From contig DAIDJH010000116.1 in assembly GCA_027451425.1 (NCBI GenBank), forward strand, positions 1 through 6,283: a stretch of DNA of 6,283 nt, read 5' to 3'. Both the position numbers and the translations under genes were made by a program. Shown here piece after piece: positions 5,242 to 6,283 of the stretch. The DNA comes from Bdellovibrionales bacterium (lineage in GTDB: Bacteria; Bdellovibrionota; Bdellovibrionia; Bdellovibrionales; UBA1609). A model generated the notes under the pieces. The model was given only the letters and a program-made list of their open reading frames with translations. It was not told the DNA's origin and did no database searches. Position 1 is the stretch's first letter. Every line of letters starts with the position of its first letter.

Positions 5242-6033
5242 CTATTTCGCGGCTGCAAGTTTTTTATCAATAATCTGTTTGAACGTGTCAAATGGGTAAG
5301 CGCCGCGAACCGAAACTCCCGAAATAATAAAACCGGGTGTGCCGGTAAAACCGAATTTTTCAGCTTCAGCCGTATCTTCTTTGATGCGATCGCTGACGGT
5401 TTTCGAATTGAGATCCTTTTTAAACTTTGTCATGTTGACGCCGGCTTTTTTGGCAGCAAGGTCCAAAAATTTCGTGCCGCCTTTTAGCAGGTCATCGCGG
5501 TGTTGAAAAACATCGTCGTAGTATTTGTAGGCAGCTGCCTTATTTTGCATGGCAACGGCTTCGAACCGTTTGGCGGCATCGAGCGCATACTCGTGAATAT
5601 TGGTGAGCGGAAAGCTTTTGTAGAGAAGACGAATTTTGCCAGGGTAGGCTTTTTCAACCTGCTGTAGAGTCTCATAGGCGCGTGCGCAGAACGGGCATTG
5701 AAAGTCCGTGTACTCCACAATGGTGATCGGAGCATCGGCTGGGCCAAAGTAGGCGCGATCGCTCGGCAAAGTCGGTTGAAGTGGATTTTTGAATTCGTCA
5801 TCCATTCGCGCTTGTTCTTCTTTTTGAGCCTTTTCTTGTTCTTTTTGTTGGCTTGCCATTGCCGCTTTTTGCAAGGCATCCATGATCTTATCCGGATGTT
5901 TTTGAATCACACTCACGATAATATCCGGATTGTTATCCAGAAGGTTTTGAATTTGTGATTTCGTAGGCGCGCAAGCGGCGAGAAATCCAGCAGCAAGCGT
6001 ACAAATGATGAGCGATTTTTTTGTGTGTTTCAT
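5242..6033 (-). CDS. DsbA-family thioredoxin-fold lipoprotein, ScsC/BdbD-like
   Basis: A 263-residue thiol-disulfide oxidoreductase of the envelope. MKHTKKSLIICTLAAGFLAAC ends in a lipobox with C21 as the lipidated residue. Residues about 25-60 (SQIQNLLDNNPDIIVSVIQ onward) form helices, then comes a Lys/Glu/Gln-rich coiled-coil-like linker (61-80). The thioredoxin fold starts near 93 (FGPADAPITIVEYTDF) with the active site C113-P-F-C116, an inserted helical domain, and the cis-proline motif T-P233. The N-terminal helical segment resembles that of ScsC-type proteins, which trimerise and act as disulfide isomerases. An in-frame ATG at 6075 would add 14 residues and break the signal sequence. 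The ATG at 6033 has AAAGGA (6039-6044) five bases upstream and is preferred. Its stop lies 6 bp from that of the convergent ZIP-like gene. Confidence 0.93.
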   Translation of the reverse strand: MKHTKKSLIICTLAAGFLAACAPTKSQIQNLLDNNPDIIVSVIQKHPDKIMDALQKAAMASQQKEQEKAQKEEQARMDDEFKNPLQPTLPSDRAYFGPADAPITIVEYTDFQCPFCARAYETLQQVEKAYPGKIRLLYKSFPLTNIHEYALDAAKRFEAVAMQNKAAAYKYYDDVFQHRDDLLKGGTKFLDLAAKKAGVNMTKFKKDLNSKTVSDRIKEDTAEAEKFGFTGTPGFIISGVSVRGAYPFDTFKQIIDKKLAAAK

Positions 6034-6076
6034 TGTGGTCCTTTCGTGAGCCGCCTGCCCGAAGCTGTTGGGCAAA

Positions 6077-6095
6077 CGGGTATCTGCGGGTATCT
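6077..6095. repeat. Tandem 9-bp direct repeat, one helical turn apart
   Basis: CGGGTATCT occurs at 6077-6085 and again at 6087-6095, a period of 10 bp. The pair lies just downstream of the candidate -10 of the leftward lipoprotein gene, in its predicted leader. Placement on one face of the helix suits a regulator binding two adjacent half-sites, but no known operator matches it. Confidence 0.4.
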
Positions 6096-6109
6096 TTGTT
6101 TTTTCAAAC

Positions 6110-6138
6110 CTTATAATGATGAATCAACTTGCCGCCAA
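6110..6138 (-). promoter_or_regulatory. Candidate promoter of the DsbA-like lipoprotein gene
   Basis: On the minus strand TTGGCG (complement of 6133-6138) and TATAAG (complement of 6110-6115) are separated by exactly 17 bp. They match four and five of six consensus bases. Transcription would start near 6103, leaving a leader of about 70 bases that holds the tandem repeat and the ribosome-binding site. The plus strand also reads TATAAT at 6112-6117, but no good -35 lies before it. Confidence 0.5.
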
Positions 6139-6195
6139 TGTCGACTGCAATTTTTGCGGATGACTTTTTGCGTTTTGGGAGCGAAATTGCATTCA

Positions 6196-6283
6196 ATGTT
6201 ATCTACTTTGGTCCGCAAAAACATTCTTTTCGGAGCATCCATCATCGGTGTGGCGGGCGGGTTGATCGCGCTTGTGTATTATT
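6196..6283 (+). CDS. N-terminus of an unidentified membrane-anchored or exported protein
   Basis: The frame is open from ATG at 6196 to the end of the window: MLSTLVRKNI followed by LFGASIIGVAGGLIALVYY. A short basic segment before a hydrophobic helix indicates an uncleaved anchor or a signal peptide. Too little remains to name a family. The start is uncertain. GGGAG (6177-6181) is 14 bases from this ATG but 5 bases from an in-frame TTG at 6187, and a further in-frame ATG lies at 6160. The gene is divergent from the DsbA-like lipoprotein gene and shares its intergenic region, so the two may be co-regulated. Confidence 0.5.
   Translation, partial: MLSTLVRKNILFGASIIGVAGGLIALVYY

Noticed and set aside
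5237..5264. Possible terminator between the ZIP-like and DsbA-like genes
   Set aside because: GCGAA/TTCGC gives only five pairs, and the T run begins eight bases after the stem, which is too weak and too distant.
6034..6075. N-terminal extension of the DsbA-like protein to an ATG at 6075
   Set aside because: It would put a polar segment before an intact lipoprotein signal sequence, and the internal ATG has a well-placed AAAGGA.

Overview
The window looks like a compact chromosomal segment of a Gram-negative bacterium. Base composition is mid-range, and several products carry Sec or lipoprotein signals. A DksA-type factor next to GreB, a bacterial deoxyhypusine-synthase-like protein and a lipoprotein thiol oxidoreductase would suit Proteobacteria or Bdellovibrionota. 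The sequence alone does not fix the taxon. I see no mobile element, CRISPR array, tRNA or rRNA. The longest stretch without a gene is about 160 bp (6034-6195), which holds a promoter candidate and a tandem operator-like repeat.

Layout. (1) The 3' end of a DoxX-family membrane protein gene runs rightward to 215. It overlaps by 23 bp, tail to tail, a leftward pair: a TraR/DksA-type zinc-finger protein (1396-968), then a secreted ParB/Srx-fold protein of the ParBc_2 type (939-193). (2) From the same 108-bp intergenic region greB runs rightward (1505-2002). Its stop overlaps the start of an exported serine hydrolase of the beta-lactamase/NylB type (2002-3456). (3) After a short gap with a -35-like element and a hairpin touching the Shine-Dalgarno sequence comes a bacterial deoxyhypusine synthase-like gene (3533-4498). 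A ZIP-like eight-helix membrane protein follows 35 bp later (4534-5235). (4) Convergent to it, with a 6-bp gap, is a DsbA-fold lipoprotein with an N-terminal helical region (6033-5242). A divergent partial gene for a membrane-anchored or exported protein starts near 6196 and runs off the end.

How the genes may work together. The clearest theme is control of RNA polymerase through its secondary channel: GreB and a DksA-like factor are head to head and could share control. Most other genes act in the envelope (DoxX, secreted ParB-like protein, serine hydrolase, ZIP-like protein, thiol-disulfide lipoprotein). No single pathway unites the window, and I do not see a convincing new multi-gene system. 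The points most worth pursuing are the altered active sites of the deoxyhypusine-synthase-like and ZIP-like proteins, the cysteine-bearing tail of the serine hydrolase, the dksA-like/greB divergon, and a few small non-coding structures.
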